Counted from the first letter of the stretch, positions 17,603-27,896 are shown. The stretch is DNA of 37,254 bases from Alphaproteobacteria bacterium (GCA_016869555.1 VGDY01000016.1:1-37254); one strand, 5' to 3'. Numbers and translations: made by a program. Notes: generated from the sequence alone by a model not told the origin.

Positions 17603-19078
17603 TTAGTAGTTGTAGGCGCGTTCGCCGTGATCGCTGATGTCGAGGCCTTCGCGCTCCTGATCCGGCGTCGGCCGCAGGCCGATGATCACGTCGACCAGTT
17701 TGAACAGGATCGCCGAGCCGATGCCCGACCACAACAGCGTCGCGACGACCGCGATCGCCTGCGCCTTCATCTGCGCCATCATGTCGTAGGTTCCGGTGAA
17801 GTCCTCGAGATTGGTGTAGTCGGTGATGCCGACGCCGCCGAGATCGGGATTGACCAGAATGCCGGTCGCCAGCGCGCCGGTGATGCCGCCGATGCAATGC
17901 ACGCCGAACACGTCGAGCGCATCGTCATAGCCGGCCATCTTCTTCACGAAGTCGACGAAGAAGAGACAGATCGGCGATACGGCGAAGCCAAGCACGATGG
18001 CGCCCACCGGTCCGGCGTAGCCTGACGCGGGCGTCACCGCGACGAGGCCGGCGACCGCGCCGGTGATCAGGCCCAGCATGGAAGGTTTGCCCTTCACCAG
18101 CCACTCGACGATCATCCAGGACAGCGCCGCGGCCGCCGTCGCCACCATTGTGTTGACGAAGGCGAGCGCCGTCACGCCGTTGGCTTCCAGATTCGATCCG
18201 GCGTTGAAGCCAAACCAGCCGACCCACAGCAGCGAGGCGCCGACCATCGACAGGGTGAGCGAATGCGGCGGCAGCGCTTCCTTGCCGAAGCCGATTCGCT
18301 TGCCGACGATGATCGCGCCAACGAGACCGGCGATTCCGGCGTTGATATGGACCACCGTGCCGCCCGCGAAGTCCAGCGCGCCCTTTCCGGCGAGCCAGCC
18401 GACGGCGGCGTTGATCTCGTCGATCTTGGCCTGCGCGGCCGCTTTCGCCGCCTCGTCGGCCGCCGCGGCGAGCTGAGTCGCGGCGTCGACCAGAGCGTTC
18501 GGATCGGCGACGCCCCACACCCAATGCGCGATCGGGAAGTAGATGACGGTCACCCAGAAGGCGACGAAGAGCAGCACGGCGGAAAATTTCATACGCTCGG
18601 CGAAGGCGCCGATGATGAGCGCCGGGGTGATCATCGCGAAGGTCATCTGGAAGACGAAATAGGCGTATTCCGGAATGACATGCCCCGGCGTGAAGGTCGC
18701 CGCGTTGGAGGCGGCCGTGACGCCTTTCATGAACAGCTTGTTGAAGCCGCCGATGTAGTTGCTCAGCGATCCGCCGTCGCCGAAGGCGAGCGAATAGCCG
18801 TAGACGGTCCAGATCACGCCGACGAGCGCGACGATCGCGAAGGTCTGCGACAGGATCGACAGCATGTTCTTGGCGCGCACCAGGCCGCCGTAGAATAGCG
18901 CCAGGCCGGGGATCGACATCATCAGCACGAGGGCCGACGAGGTGAGCATCCAGGCCGTGTCGCCGGGATTGGGCGTCGGGTCATTCGCAGCGCAGGCCGG
19001 AAACGCCAGCAAGGCCGAAATCGCCGCTCCCGCGATGACCGAAGCGACTGAAGCGCTTCGAGGCGAAGGAAATTTCAT
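17603..19078 (-). CDS. amtB: Ammonium channel AmtB (second copy)
   Basis: A second ammonium channel, 491 residues from ATG 19078 (AGGAG 10 nt upstream); a longer reading from 19114 lacks support and would abut glnK. Signal peptide about 1-31 (ending Ala-Cys-Ala-Ala), then 11 spans. Twin histidines H244 and H394 and the structural D236 are present. Compared with the first copy it carries an extra Ala-rich helical segment of roughly 35 residues (about 191-227) in the loop before the DFAGGTVVHINAG motif, and a longer loop near 410-435. It lies 32 bp downstream of its own glnK in the same direction. A hairpin terminator follows. Confidence 0.94.
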   Translation of the reverse strand: MKFPSPRSASVASVIAGAAISALLAFPACAANDPTPNPGDTAWMLTSSALVLMMSIPGLALFYGGLVRAKNMLSILSQTFAIVALVGVIWTVYGYSLAFGDGGSLSNYIGGFNKLFMKGVTAASNAATFTPGHVIPEYAYFVFQMTFAMITPALIIGAFAERMKFSAVLLFVAFWVTVIYFPIAHWVWGVADPNALVDAATQLAAAADEAAKAAAQAKIDEINAAVGWLAGKGALDFAGGTVVHINAGIAGLVGAIIVGKRIGFGKEALPPHSLTLSMVGASLLWVGWFGFNAGSNLEANGVTALAFVNTMVATAAAALSWMIVEWLVKGKPSMLGLITGAVAGLVAVTPASGYAGPVGAIVLGFAVSPICLFFVDFVKKMAGYDDALDVFGVHCIGGITGALATGILVNPDLGGVGITDYTNLEDFTGTYDMMAQMKAQAIAVVATLLWSGIGSAILFKLVDVIIGLRPTPDQEREGLDISDHGERAYNY

Positions 19079-19110
19079 GGGTGAGAGCTCCTGATGTTGC
19101 GGGGAGGCGA

Positions 19111-19774
<664 letters not shown>

Positions 19775-20650
19775 TCATGAACGCGCGGCGTCGCGCAGCC
19801 GCACCAGGCCTTCCTGACTCACCGAGGCGACGAGTCTTCCTTCACGGGTGAAAATCTGGCCGCGCGTCAGCGCGCGCGCGCCGCCTGCCCAGGGGCTGTG
19901 CTGCGCATAGAGCAGCCATTGGTCGACGCGCAGCGTGTCATGAATCCACAGCGCGTGATCGAGGCTCGCGACTTGAATCTTCGGATCGAAAATCGTCAAG
20001 CCGTGAACCAGCAGCGCCGTGTTGATCAAGGTCATGTCTGAAAGATAGGCGAGCAGCGCATTGTGAAGGGCGTCGTCGTCGGGCAGCGCGCCGCGCACGC
20101 GAAACCAGATCATCTGGCCCGCCGGGCGGCGTTCTGGAAAAAGCGCGTCTTCGGGCGCCACCAGCCGCATGTCGAGCGCGCTTCGCCGCTTCAGCCAGCT
20201 TTCGGCCTGTTCCGGCAGGAAGGCGCGAAACCGCTCGACGAGCGCATGCACGTCGTCGAGGCTTTCCGGGTCGGGCGCTTCCGGCATGCGGTCGGCGTGC
20301 GCGAGGCCATGCTCGCGGCGCTGAAACGACGCCTCCATCGAAAAGATCGTCTGCCCGCGCTGCGTGGCGTTGCAGCGCCGCGTCGTGAAGCTCTTGCCGT
20401 CGCGCACGCGTTCGACCGAAAAGTCGATCGGCGTCGTCGGATCGCCGGCGAGGACGAAATAGCCATGCAGCGAATGAACGGGGCGGTCCGCCGGCACGGT
20501 GCGCGTCGTCGCCACGAGCGCTTGCGCGACGGCCTGTCCGCCATAGACCTGGCGCCCGGATGAGGGCGGGCTATAGCCTCGGAAACGGTCCTTCTCGATC
20601 TCCTCGAGATCGAGAAGCGCCACAAGCTTTGAGGGGCCAGCGTCGTCCAT
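19775..20650 (-). CDS. tesB: Acyl-CoA thioesterase II
   Basis: A 291-residue double hot-dog thioesterase that hydrolyses medium- and long-chain acyl-CoA to free acid and CoA. The catalytic triad of TesB maps to D205 (LSDMTL), S229 (QVASLDHALW; Ser in place of the Thr of E. coli) and Q279 (SVSQEGL). It is the last gene of a tight minus-strand operon after the Trm112-like gene (15-bp gap), with no clear ribosome site of its own. Confidence 0.92.
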   Translation of the reverse strand: MDDAGPSKLVALLDLEEIEKDRFRGYSPPSSGRQVYGGQAVAQALVATTRTVPADRPVHSLHGYFVLAGDPTTPIDFSVERVRDGKSFTTRRCNATQRGQTIFSMEASFQRREHGLAHADRMPEAPDPESLDDVHALVERFRAFLPEQAESWLKRRSALDMRLVAPEDALFPERRPAGQMIWFRVRGALPDDDALHNALLAYLSDMTLINTALLVHGLTIFDPKIQVASLDHALWIHDTLRVDQWLLYAQHSPWAGGARALTRGQIFTREGRLVASVSQEGLVRLRDAARS

Positions 20651-20665
20651 CGCGGACGAGACGGG

Positions 20666-20899
20666 TCAGTCGATCTGACGCGCTTCTTCGGGCAGCATGA
20701 TCGGAATGCCGTCCCGGATCGGATAGGCGAGTCGCGCCGAGCGCGAGATCAGTTCCTGTCGCGCGCTGTCATATTCCAGCGTGGTCTTGGTCAGCGGGCA
20801 GACCAGGATTTCGAGCAGGCGCGGATCGATCCGCGTCGGTTCCGCCGCGGATTCGAACTTGTCGGCGCCGGAATCGCGTTCGTCAGTCATGGCGTTCAT
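20666..20899 (-). CDS. Trm112-like protein (YcaR/UPF0434 family)
   Basis: A 77-residue protein whose C-terminal 55 residues match the Trm112/YcaR pattern ([20 protein letters not shown]...[18 protein letters not shown]). In the canonical family a CPxC pair binds zinc; here only one Cys remains (CPLT), which is common among bacterial members. Trm112 proteins in other domains activate methyltransferases; the bacterial role is not established. The start may be 20899 or the in-frame ATG at 20890, which is better spaced from the AAGGA site. It lies 6 bp after the LON-domain gene. Confidence 0.85.
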   Translation of the reverse strand: MNAMTDERDSGADKFESAAEPTRIDPRLLEILVCPLTKTTLEYDSARQELISRSARLAYPIRDGIPIMLPEEARQID

Positions 20900-20905
20900 T
20901 TTCCT

Positions 20906-21574
20906 TCAATGCCACTGCGGCCGGTCGCCGTTGCGTTGCGCGAGATCGAGTTTGGCGAGCGCGATCAGCGTTTCGGCGCGGGTCTTTAAATCGATCGCTT
21001 CGACGAGCGCCTGCTTGTCGTTCGCGCCGAACGGACACATCATCGCCAGCGCATTGACGAGCGTCTCCGTCGGTGCCGCGTCGATGCTCGCCCAATCGAC
21101 TTCAAGTTTCGAACATTCGGCGAAGTTGCGCAACATCGACACCATGCTTTCGCGGTCGACCGCGTCGGCGCCGGCGCCCGTCGTCAGATCCTCCGAGAAT
21201 CGGTCATAGCTGACCCGACACTGCCGGTATGGCGTCCGCACGGTAAGCTCATCGACGACGCGAAAGCGCGCGACGCCGGTCAGCGTAATGAGATAGCGGC
21301 CGTCCCCGGTCTCGGCGAGACGGGTGAGGCGTCCGGCGCAGCCAATGTCATAGAGCTGCGTCGCCTCGGCGGCCGTCTCTTCGCCCGGCAACGGCTGGAT
21401 CATGCCGATCAGGCGCGCGCCGGCGATTGCATCGTCGACCATCGCGACATAGCGCGGCTCGAAAACATTGAGCGGCATTTCGCCGCGCGGCAGCAATATC
21501 GCGCCCGAAAGCGGAAACAGCGGCAGAATCCCCGGCAATTCGCCGACGTACGCATAGGGACGGTTCAGGCTCAT
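20906..21574 (-). CDS. LON peptidase substrate-binding domain protein
   Basis: A 222-residue protein made of the LON N-terminal (PUA-like) domain (LPLFPLSGAILLPRGEMPLNVFEPRYVAMVDDA) without ATPase or protease parts. Such stand-alone proteins are common in alphaproteobacteria; their job is unknown, perhaps as adaptors. The AGGAGG ribosome site overlaps the stop of the thioredoxin gene, so the two are translationally linked. The start is ATG 21574. Confidence 0.9.
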   Translation of the reverse strand: MSLNRPYAYVGELPGILPLFPLSGAILLPRGEMPLNVFEPRYVAMVDDAIAGARLIGMIQPLPGEETAAEATQLYDIGCAGRLTRLAETGDGRYLITLTGVARFRVVDELTVRTPYRQCRVSYDRFSEDLTTGAGADAVDRESMVSMLRNFAECSKLEVDWASIDAAPTETLVNALAMMCPFGANDKQALVEAIDLKTRAETLIALAKLDLAQRNGDRPQWH

Positions 21575-21589
21575 CTTGGCGAAAGCCTC

Positions 21590-22480
21590 CTATGAATAGA
21601 GCAGCGCGGACAGCCGCCGCCGCGCGGTCACGGCCGCCTTGTCCATCGGATCCCACGCCTCGAAAAACTGGATGAGCTGCTTTCTTGCCCCATCGTCATT
21701 CCAACTACGGTCGCGCTGGATGATTTCAAGCAGCGCATTCGCCGCTTCTTCGCGCAGTCCTTTGGCGTTGAGCGCGAGCGCGAGATCGAAATAGGCCTGG
21801 AAGTCGTTGGGATCGGAATTGATGCGATGTCTGAGGTCGTCGATTTCGCCGAGATCCTGAGCCTGCTCGGCGTTCTGAAGCGCCGCCGCGGCCGCTGCGA
21901 CGTCGTTGTCGCGGCGCGCCGAGTCCGGAAGCGAGTCGAGAACCGCTCGCGCGTCGTCGAACCGCGCCGAATCGATATACAGACGGAGCAGCGCCGCAGC
22001 GGCCTTGGCGTTGGGCGGCTCGCCGCCGGCCAGTTCGCCAAGCAGCGATTCCGCCCCCGTAAGATCGCCGTCCGCGATCAACGCCTGCGCTGCTTCCAGG
22101 GCGTCGCCCTCAATCTCGATCGGGCCGACGAGCCGCTCGAGAAAGCCCTTGATCTGACTTTCCGGCAGCGCGCCGACGAAGCCGTCGACGGGCCGCCCGC
22201 GCTGAAAGGCGACGACCGCCGGAATCGACTTGATCCCGAGCTGATCGGCGATTAGCGGATCGGCGTCGATATTCATTTTGACGAGGGAAATCTTGCCGCC
22301 GGCCGCGGCGACCAGACGTTCGATCACCGGCGCGAGCTGGCGGCAGGGTCCGCACCAGGGCGCCCAGAAATCCACCAGCACGATCTGCCGCATCGATGCG
22401 TCGAGCACGTCGGCGCGGAACCGCTCCGTCGTCGTTTCGATCGTCGTCGGCGCGGCAGCCATTCTCGCCGTCTCAACCAT
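21590..22480 (-). CDS. Thioredoxin-TPR protein (YbbN/CnoX-like)
   Basis: A 296-residue protein with an N-terminal thioredoxin domain (about 12-118), active site WCGPC (C43, C46) and the cis-Pro SIPAV segment. Helical TPR-like repeats (about 125-290) follow. The architecture is that of YbbN/CnoX co-chaperones, which protect proteins from hypochlorous-acid damage. Unlike E. coli YbbN it keeps the redox-active cysteine pair, so it may also reduce disulfides. The start at 22480 has an AGGGAG site 8 nt upstream. It is the first gene of the operon with the LON, Trm112-like and tesB genes. Confidence 0.9.
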   Translation of the reverse strand: MVETARMAAAPTTIETTTERFRADVLDASMRQIVLVDFWAPWCGPCRQLAPVIERLVAAAGGKISLVKMNIDADPLIADQLGIKSIPAVVAFQRGRPVDGFVGALPESQIKGFLERLVGPIEIEGDALEAAQALIADGDLTGAESLLGELAGGEPPNAKAAAALLRLYIDSARFDDARAVLDSLPDSARRDNDVAAAAAALQNAEQAQDLGEIDDLRHRINSDPNDFQAYFDLALALNAKGLREEAANALLEIIQRDRSWNDDGARKQLIQFFEAWDPMDKAAVTARRRLSALLYS

Positions 22481-22547
22481 GCGCTTTTCTCCCTGTCGTC
22501 ATCATCGGCCGCGGGATTTTTTATGACTTCTGCCGCTTCGCGGCGGT

Positions 22548-23231
22548 TCAGCGTGGCGCCCGGACGAAGGTCAGATAGACCGGATGGCGGCCGTCGGCCA
22601 TGGCCTTGGCTTCATATTTGGTGCGCGTCCAGCCTGGCCAGGGCGTTCGCCAGTCGTCGGCGCGCTGGGCGCGCCAGGCGAAGGCTGGATGGGCGCGCAG
22701 CCGCGCCAGCGTCCAGGCGGCGTAATCGTCGATATCCGTCGCAAAGCGCAGCTCCGCGCCGGTATGCATCACGCGCGCCAGACGGTCGAGATTGTCGCGC
22801 GCAACGAAGCGTCTCTTGCGATGTCGCCGTTTCGGCCAGGGGTCGGGGTAGAATAAATAGACGCGCCCCAGGCTGTCGTCCGGCAGCCAGTCAAGCACGT
22901 CAGCGGCGTCGCCTTGATGAAGCCGAACATTCGCCAGGCCGCGCTCTTCGATGCGGGCGAGGAGCTTCGCCACGCCATTGATGAAGGGTTCGCAGCCGAT
23001 GAAGTCGACCTGCGGGTTTTCAGCGGCGGCCGCGATCAGATGCTCGCCGCCGCCAAAGCCGATTTCGAGATGCGTTTCTCGGGCGAAGGACGGCGACGGC
23101 TGCGAAAGATCCAGCGACAGTCGCGGCAGAAGCGCCTCGATCAGCGCCGCCTGACGCTTTCGAAGCGCCTTGCCTTTCGAGCGGCCGTAGAGTCGCGTGC
23201 GAGGCCTTCGCTGCCGAGGTGTTTCGCTCAT
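22548..23231 (-). CDS. trmB: tRNA (guanine46-N7)-methyltransferase
   Basis: A 227-residue class I methyltransferase that puts m7G at position 46 of tRNA. SAM-binding motif I is LEIGFGGGEH, the acidic strand end is FIGCEPF, and the family signature YLFYPDPWPKRRHRKRR is followed by the late R-TD-Y-A segment (LRFATDIDDYA). It lies 124 bp downstream of metK, the source of its methyl donor, in the usual alphaproteobacterial order; the rimP-nusA genes that often follow are absent here. Confidence 0.94.
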   Translation of the reverse strand: MSETPRQRRPRTRLYGRSKGKALRKRQAALIEALLPRLSLDLSQPSPSFARETHLEIGFGGGEHLIAAAAENPQVDFIGCEPFINGVAKLLARIEERGLANVRLHQGDAADVLDWLPDDSLGRVYLFYPDPWPKRRHRKRRFVARDNLDRLARVMHTGAELRFATDIDDYAAWTLARLRAHPAFAWRAQRADDWRTPWPGWTRTKYEAKAMADGRHPVYLTFVRAPR

Positions 23232-23355
23232 AAGCGCCGATTGGCCGCGCCCATCGATGTTTCGAAGCGCCGTGCTCTTCGTCCGCCTCGCGATGAACGA
23301 AACTCGGCGCCGCGCTTTGAATCGCCTTTCGAGTCGATCCTCGATCGCGCCGAGA

Positions 23356-24552
23356 TTACGCGAAATGCGATTTCAGCTGGTCGACGAGATCGGTCTTTTC
23401 CCAGGAGAAGCCGCCGTCCGCGTCGGGCGTGCGGCCGAAATGACCATAGGCGGAGGTGCGGGCGTAGATCGGCCGGTTGAGCTGAAGATGCTCGCGAATG
23501 CCGCGCGGCGAGAGGCGCATGAGCTGAGGCAGCAACTCTTCCACCTTCTCCTCGCTCACATGGCCGGCGCCGTGCAGATCGACATAGATCGAGAGCGGTT
23601 CGGCGACGCCGATCGCGTAAGCAAGCTGCAGCGTGCAGCGGTCTGAGAGGCCGGCCGCGACGATATTCTTGGCGAGATAGCGGGCGGCGTAAGCGGCCGA
23701 ACGATCGACCTTGGTCGGATCCTTGCCGGAGAAGGCCCCGCCGCCATGCGGCGCGGCGCCGCCGTAGGTGTCGACGATGATTTTGCGGCCGGTGAGGCCG
23801 GCGTCGCCGTCGGGACCGCCGATGAAGAATTTCCCCGTCGGATTGACGTGCCAGACGGTCGCGTTGGTGATCCAGCCGTCGGGCAGCGCCGCGCGGATAT
23901 AGGGCTCAACGATGACGCGAATGTCGGCCGGAGACAGGCTCTCGTCGACGTGCTGATGCGACAGGACGATCTGCGTCGCCTCCACCGGCTTGCCGTCGGC
24001 GTAGCGAACCGTCACCTGGCTCTTGGCGTCGGGGCCGAGGCCTTTTTCCTTGCCGCTGTGGCGGGCCTTGGCGAGCTCCTCCAGAATCTTATGCGAATAA
24101 TAGAGCGGCGCCGGCATCAGTTCGGGCGTCTCGCGCACCGCATAGCCGAACATGATGCCCTGGTCGCCGGCGCCCTCGTCCTTGTTGCCGGCGGCGTCGA
24201 CGCCTTGCGCGATGTCGACGGACTGCTCGTGCAGGAGCACTTCGACATTGGCGGTGTTCCAGTGGAAGCCCCGCTGCTCATAGCCGATGTCGCGGATGGC
24301 GTTGCGTGCGAGTTCGATGATCCGGTCGAAGGAAATATGCGGTCCGCGCACTTCTCCGGCGATGACGACCCGGTTCGTCGTCGCCAGAGTTTCGGCGGCG
24401 ACGCGAATGGCGTAGGGGTCGATGCCCGCTTTGGGGCCTTCTCGGAAAAATTCGTCAACGATTTCGTCGGAGATGCGGTCGCACACCTTGTCGGGGTGGC
24501 CTTCGGAAACGGACTCGCTCGTGAAAAGATAATTCTTCCGGGTCACTTCCAT
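23356..24552 (-). CDS. metK: S-adenosylmethionine synthetase
   Basis: A 398-residue enzyme making SAM from methionine and ATP. Family motifs are clear: [18 protein letters not shown] at the N-terminus, the [12 protein letters not shown] hexapeptide region, and [23 protein letters not shown] near the C-terminal third. The start is taken at ATG 24552, where homologous N-termini begin; an in-frame TTG at 24591 would add 13 residues. A GGAG sits only 2 nt from the ATG, an unusually short spacing. The 118-bp leader contains a 6-bp GC hairpin at 24621-24645 but does not match a SAM riboswitch I know. Confidence 0.95.
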   Translation of the reverse strand: MEVTRKNYLFTSESVSEGHPDKVCDRISDEIVDEFFREGPKAGIDPYAIRVAAETLATTNRVVIAGEVRGPHISFDRIIELARNAIRDIGYEQRGFHWNTANVEVLLHEQSVDIAQGVDAAGNKDEGAGDQGIMFGYAVRETPELMPAPLYYSHKILEELAKARHSGKEKGLGPDAKSQVTVRYADGKPVEATQIVLSHQHVDESLSPADIRVIVEPYIRAALPDGWITNATVWHVNPTGKFFIGGPDGDAGLTGRKIIVDTYGGAAPHGGGAFSGKDPTKVDRSAAYAARYLAKNIVAAGLSDRCTLQLAYAIGVAEPLSIYVDLHGAGHVSEEKVEELLPQLMRLSPRGIREHLQLNRPIYARTSAYGHFGRTPDADGGFSWEKTDLVDQLKSHFA

Positions 24553-24670
24553 ATCTCCGATGGCTTGGAGGAAGAGTCGAAAACGGCTCAAGCAGGCGGG
24601 TTCATCTGCCAGCGCCCGTCCGGGGCGTCAAGCTGAAAAGCCCCGATCGTCCGTTTTGGAGAACGACATT

Positions 24671-25090
24671 CTACTCTTTCGTGTTTTCTGATTGTTCTGC
24701 GAGCGTCGTGACCAGATCGAGCACGCGCTTACGCACTTTGGGATCGCGGATGCGGGCGAAAGCGCGATTGAGATGAAGGCCTTCCGCCGTCGACAGAAAA
24801 TCGACGACATATTGCGACGACGATTCCTCGGCAAATCCCGCGGTCTGCGCGGACGACCCGCCTGCCGGCGCGTCCTCGAAGAAAAAAGAGGGCGGCACTT
24901 TCAACGTCTTGGAAATCTGTTGCAGGCGACTGGCGCCGATACGATTGGCGCCTTTTTCGTATTTCTGCACTTGCTGAAAAGTGATTCCCAGCGCCTCGCC
25001 AAGCTTCTCCTGAGTCATTTTCATGAGAATACGCTGCATGCGCACGCGGCTGCCGACATGGCGATCGATCGGATCTGGCGCCTTCTTCAA
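24671..25090 (-). CDS. XRE-family helix-turn-helix regulator
   Basis: A 139-residue protein from a TTG start at 25090, supported by GGGAGG 8 nt upstream and by the conserved beginning of homologues (about residues PDPIDRHVGSRVRMQR). A longer frame from ATG 25159 would add 23 residues rich in Cys and Ala with no family match. The HTH (TQEKLGEALGITFQQVQKYEKGANRIGASRLQQIS) is of the Cro/cI type. The C-terminal half matches the small regulators found just upstream of metK in many Rhizobiales. Targets are unknown; control of cell-cycle or methyl metabolism genes is speculation. Confidence 0.88.
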   Translation of the reverse strand: MKKAPDPIDRHVGSRVRMQRILMKMTQEKLGEALGITFQQVQKYEKGANRIGASRLQQISKTLKVPPSFFFEDAPAGGSSAQTAGFAEESSSQYVVDFLSTAEGLHLNRAFARIRDPKVRKRVLDLVTTLAEQSENTKE

Positions 25091-25230
25091 CTCTATCGCC
25101 TCCCGCCCGGTTGTAGCCGACTCCTTGCCGAGCGCGCAAGCGACATCGCAGCATGTCAATGAATTTCAACAAAGATTCGAGTTAAGCGCAATGGCGAAAA
25201 GACATTTCCTGTCTCGGCAGGCGACGACCG

Positions 25231-26865
25231 CTACCGACGGGCGGCGCCGATCCAGGCCAGCGCGGCGGACAGGGCAAGCAGCGCCGGGAAGGCCAATGCG
25301 CCGAAGGCGGCGAAGACGGTCGGCGCCGCATCCCTGGGCAGACGCCCGTCGATGACGCCTTCTTCGCCAAGCGGCAGCGACTGAAGGATGCGTCCATAGG
25401 CGTCGATGATCGCCGAAACGCCGGTATTGGCGACCCGGATCATCGGCAGGCCTTCCTCGATCGCGCGCAGGCGCGCCTGAGCCATATGCTGGTAGGGGCC
25501 GGGCGTGCGTCCAAACCAACCGTCGTTGGTGAGGTTGAGGAAAAGCCGCGGCCGCTGGGCGCCGCGCGCGATCGCTTCGCCCGGAAAAATCGCCTCGTAG
25601 CAGATCAGCGGCGCGATCGGCGGCAGACCGGGCGCGGCGAGAAGGCGCGGACCCCCGCCACGGTCCCATATGCCAGGAACGAGCTGGTTGATTCCCAGCG
25701 GCCGCAGCCATTCTTCCAGCGGCAGATATTCGCCGAAGGGGACGAGATGGATCTTGTCATAGAAGGCGACGATCGTTTCTCCCCGCAGCGCTTCGATCGA
25801 ATTGAAAATCCTGCCGCGGCGTCCGTCGCCCTCGCCTTCGGCCCGGGCGGCGCCGGTCAGAAGCACGGTTGCTTTCAGGGCATGTGCGATCGTCGCCAGC
25901 GCCTCCGGCTTATGCGAAATAATGTAGGGAAACGCCGACTCTGGCCAGACGAGATGGGTGACTTCAGCAAGCCCTGACGGCCGCTCGCTTGTCGCGCGTT
26001 CCGAAAGGGCGAGATAGCGGCGCAGGATTTTCTCGCCGTTTTCGGGACGGAATTTCGCATCCTGAGGAAGGTTTGGCTGCATCAGCCGCAGCGTCACGCC
26101 GTCGACAAATTCCGTCCGGTTCGCGCCGAGTCGGAAGGCGCCATAGGCGAGCATCAGCATGGCGAGGGCGGTCGCCGCGAGCATCGTCGCGTGAATGCGG
26201 CGGGCGCCGTCTGGCGCGCGATCGACGAGCGTCGCGGGCGCGGCGAAAATCACGATCGCGAGAATGTCTAGTCCGTGAAGGCCGACCAGCGCGGCCGTCT
26301 GCGCCAGCGGTCCGGCGCCGGCGATCGCCATGCCGAAATCGTTCCAGGGGAAGCCCGTGAACAGATGGCCGCGCAGCCACTCGGCCGCGCCGAGCCCCGC
26401 CGCGAGCGCGAAGACGCGCCAGCCTCCCGGCGACCAGAGAATGCGCGCCGCGGCGAAGCCGGCGGCGGGAAAAAGCGCGAGAACGGCAGGGAGACCGAAG
26501 ACCGCAAGGGGCAGGGCCCAGGCGAATTGATCCGCCTCGACGAGCATCGCCGCGCCCATCCACCAGAGGCCCGCCACGAAATAACCGAAGCCGAGCCACC
26601 AGCCGGCGTCGGCGGCGGAGAGGATCGGCGCGAGCGCCAGGCGCTTCGTGGCTTTCACGTCCGCCGCGCCGTCGATCAGCCAGACGGCGACGGTCAGCGG
26701 GACGAACATGGCCGGAATGACGTCGAAAGGCGCCAGCGCCAGCGCGCCCGTCGCGCCCGCAAGAAAGGCGATCGCGCGGCGCGTCCAGCCGCGGGCGAGA
26801 ATGATGCGTTGGGGAAGGGTCGACGCCGGCGCGCCAGCGTCGACGATCTCGGCAATTTGCGCCAT
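25231..26865 (-). CDS. lnt: Apolipoprotein N-acyltransferase
   Basis: A 544-residue inner-membrane enzyme that adds the third acyl chain to lipoproteins. Hydrophobic N-terminal spans cover about residues 30-245, followed by a carbon-nitrogen hydrolase domain with catalytic E309 (WPESAFPY), K371 (DKIHLVPFGEYLP) and C422 (ICYEAIFP), and a final span near 520-540. The start is ATG 26865 with GAGG 4 nt upstream. The position between corC and the HTH gene is the conserved order. Confidence 0.95.
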   Translation of the reverse strand: MAQIAEIVDAGAPASTLPQRIILARGWTRRAIAFLAGATGALALAPFDVIPAMFVPLTVAVWLIDGAADVKATKRLALAPILSAADAGWWLGFGYFVAGLWWMGAAMLVEADQFAWALPLAVFGLPAVLALFPAAGFAAARILWSPGGWRVFALAAGLGAAEWLRGHLFTGFPWNDFGMAIAGAGPLAQTAALVGLHGLDILAIVIFAAPATLVDRAPDGARRIHATMLAATALAMLMLAYGAFRLGANRTEFVDGVTLRLMQPNLPQDAKFRPENGEKILRRYLALSERATSERPSGLAEVTHLVWPESAFPYIISHKPEALATIAHALKATVLLTGAARAEGEGDGRRGRIFNSIEALRGETIVAFYDKIHLVPFGEYLPLEEWLRPLGINQLVPGIWDRGGGPRLLAAPGLPPIAPLICYEAIFPGEAIARGAQRPRLFLNLTNDGWFGRTPGPYQHMAQARLRAIEEGLPMIRVANTGVSAIIDAYGRILQSLPLGEEGVIDGRLPRDAAPTVFAAFGALAFPALLALSAALAWIGAARR

Positions 26866-26948
26866 CGGACCTCGAAGGACCTGCGAATCGGCCCGGGCCG
26901 ACCTTAAAGCGATTCAGCGGACAAATTTGTGCGCGCCGAAAAATCGCC

Positions 26949-27896
26949 TCATGCCGGGCGCCGCGCCCGCACGCGCAGCTTGCCCACGCGCCGCGGATCG
27001 GCGTCGACGATCTCGAACTCATACGCCTCGACCGGCGTCGCGATGATTTCGCCGCGCATCGGCACGCGGCCGGCGAGCCAGGCGACGAGGCCGCCGAGCG
27101 TCGTCACCTCGGCGGGCGTATCTTCGAGCCTGAAGTCGACTCCTAGCCGCGCCGTCACTTCGTCGAGATCGGCCCGCCCGTCGATGATGAAGTCGCCGTT
27201 CTCCAACTCGACGAAGCCCGATTCATCAACGACGTCATGTTCGTCCTCGATGTCGCCGACGATCATCTCCATAATGTCCTCGATCGTCACGAGGCCGTCG
27301 GTGCCGCCATATTCGTCGATGACCAGCGCCAGATGGGTGCGCGTCGCCTGCATGCGGATCAACAGATCGAGCGCCGGCATCGAGCGCGGCACGAAGAGCA
27401 CCGGCTTCAGCAAATTCGCCTGCGACAGCGGCGTGTCGAAGTCGATTCTTTTCGCCCCGGCGATGGTCGCGTCAGGGCCGTCGCGCCGATCGGCGCAGCA
27501 GGCGATATGATTGACGAAATCGCGGATATGGACCATCCCGCGCGGATCGTCGAGCGTATCGGCGTAAACCGGCACGCGCGAATGGGCGGCGGTGCGAAAC
27601 AGTTCGAGTGCATCGCGCAGCGGCGCGTCTAGCGAAATCGCAACGATGTCGGCGCGGGGGATCATCGCGTCGTCGACACGCATATCATGCAGGCCGAGCA
27701 CGTTCTTCAAAAGTGCGCGCTCATGCGGCGTCACGTCGCCCGCCGACTCTTCCAGCCTGTCCTCGATGTCCTCGCGCACCGAGGCCGGCGCAAGACCGAG
27801 CAGCCCGCGCAGCCTGTCGACGAAGCTCAGGCGTGGTCCATCGCCAGCGCGTCTTAATGGAATCGGATCGTCGGCGTTATCGTATCGCGTCGACAT
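26949..27896 (-). CDS. corC: Hemolysin-family CBS-domain protein (CorC/HlyC type)
   Basis: A 315-residue cytoplasmic protein with two CBS domains (about 75-210; MIPRADIVAIS, SRVPVYADTLDD, and the LVIDEYGGTDGLVTIEDIMEMIVGDIEDEHD stretch) and a C-terminal CorC_HlyC (PUA-like FAD-binding) domain (about 225-308; GRVPMRGEII). E. coli CorC is linked to magnesium efflux; the actual role here is unknown. It starts 9 bp after the ybeY stop. Confidence 0.92.
   Translation of the reverse strand: MSTRYDNADDPIPLRRAGDGPRLSFVDRLRGLLGLAPASVREDIEDRLEESAGDVTPHERALLKNVLGLHDMRVDDAMIPRADIVAISLDAPLRDALELFRTAAHSRVPVYADTLDDPRGMVHIRDFVNHIACCADRRDGPDATIAGAKRIDFDTPLSQANLLKPVLFVPRSMPALDLLIRMQATRTHLALVIDEYGGTDGLVTIEDIMEMIVGDIEDEHDVVDESGFVELENGDFIIDGRADLDEVTARLGVDFRLEDTPAEVTTLGGLVAWLAGRVPMRGEIIATPVEAYEFEIVDADPRRVGKLRVRARRPA

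Noticed and set aside
24582-24618. A five-codon upstream open frame (ATG to TGA) before metK as a leader peptide
   Set aside because: No ribosome site, no Met-codon run and no attenuator beside it; likely chance.
25964-27022. A 352-codon minus-strand frame inside lnt
   Set aside because: Very Arg-rich shadow of lnt in another frame on the same strand; lnt has its full catalytic triad.
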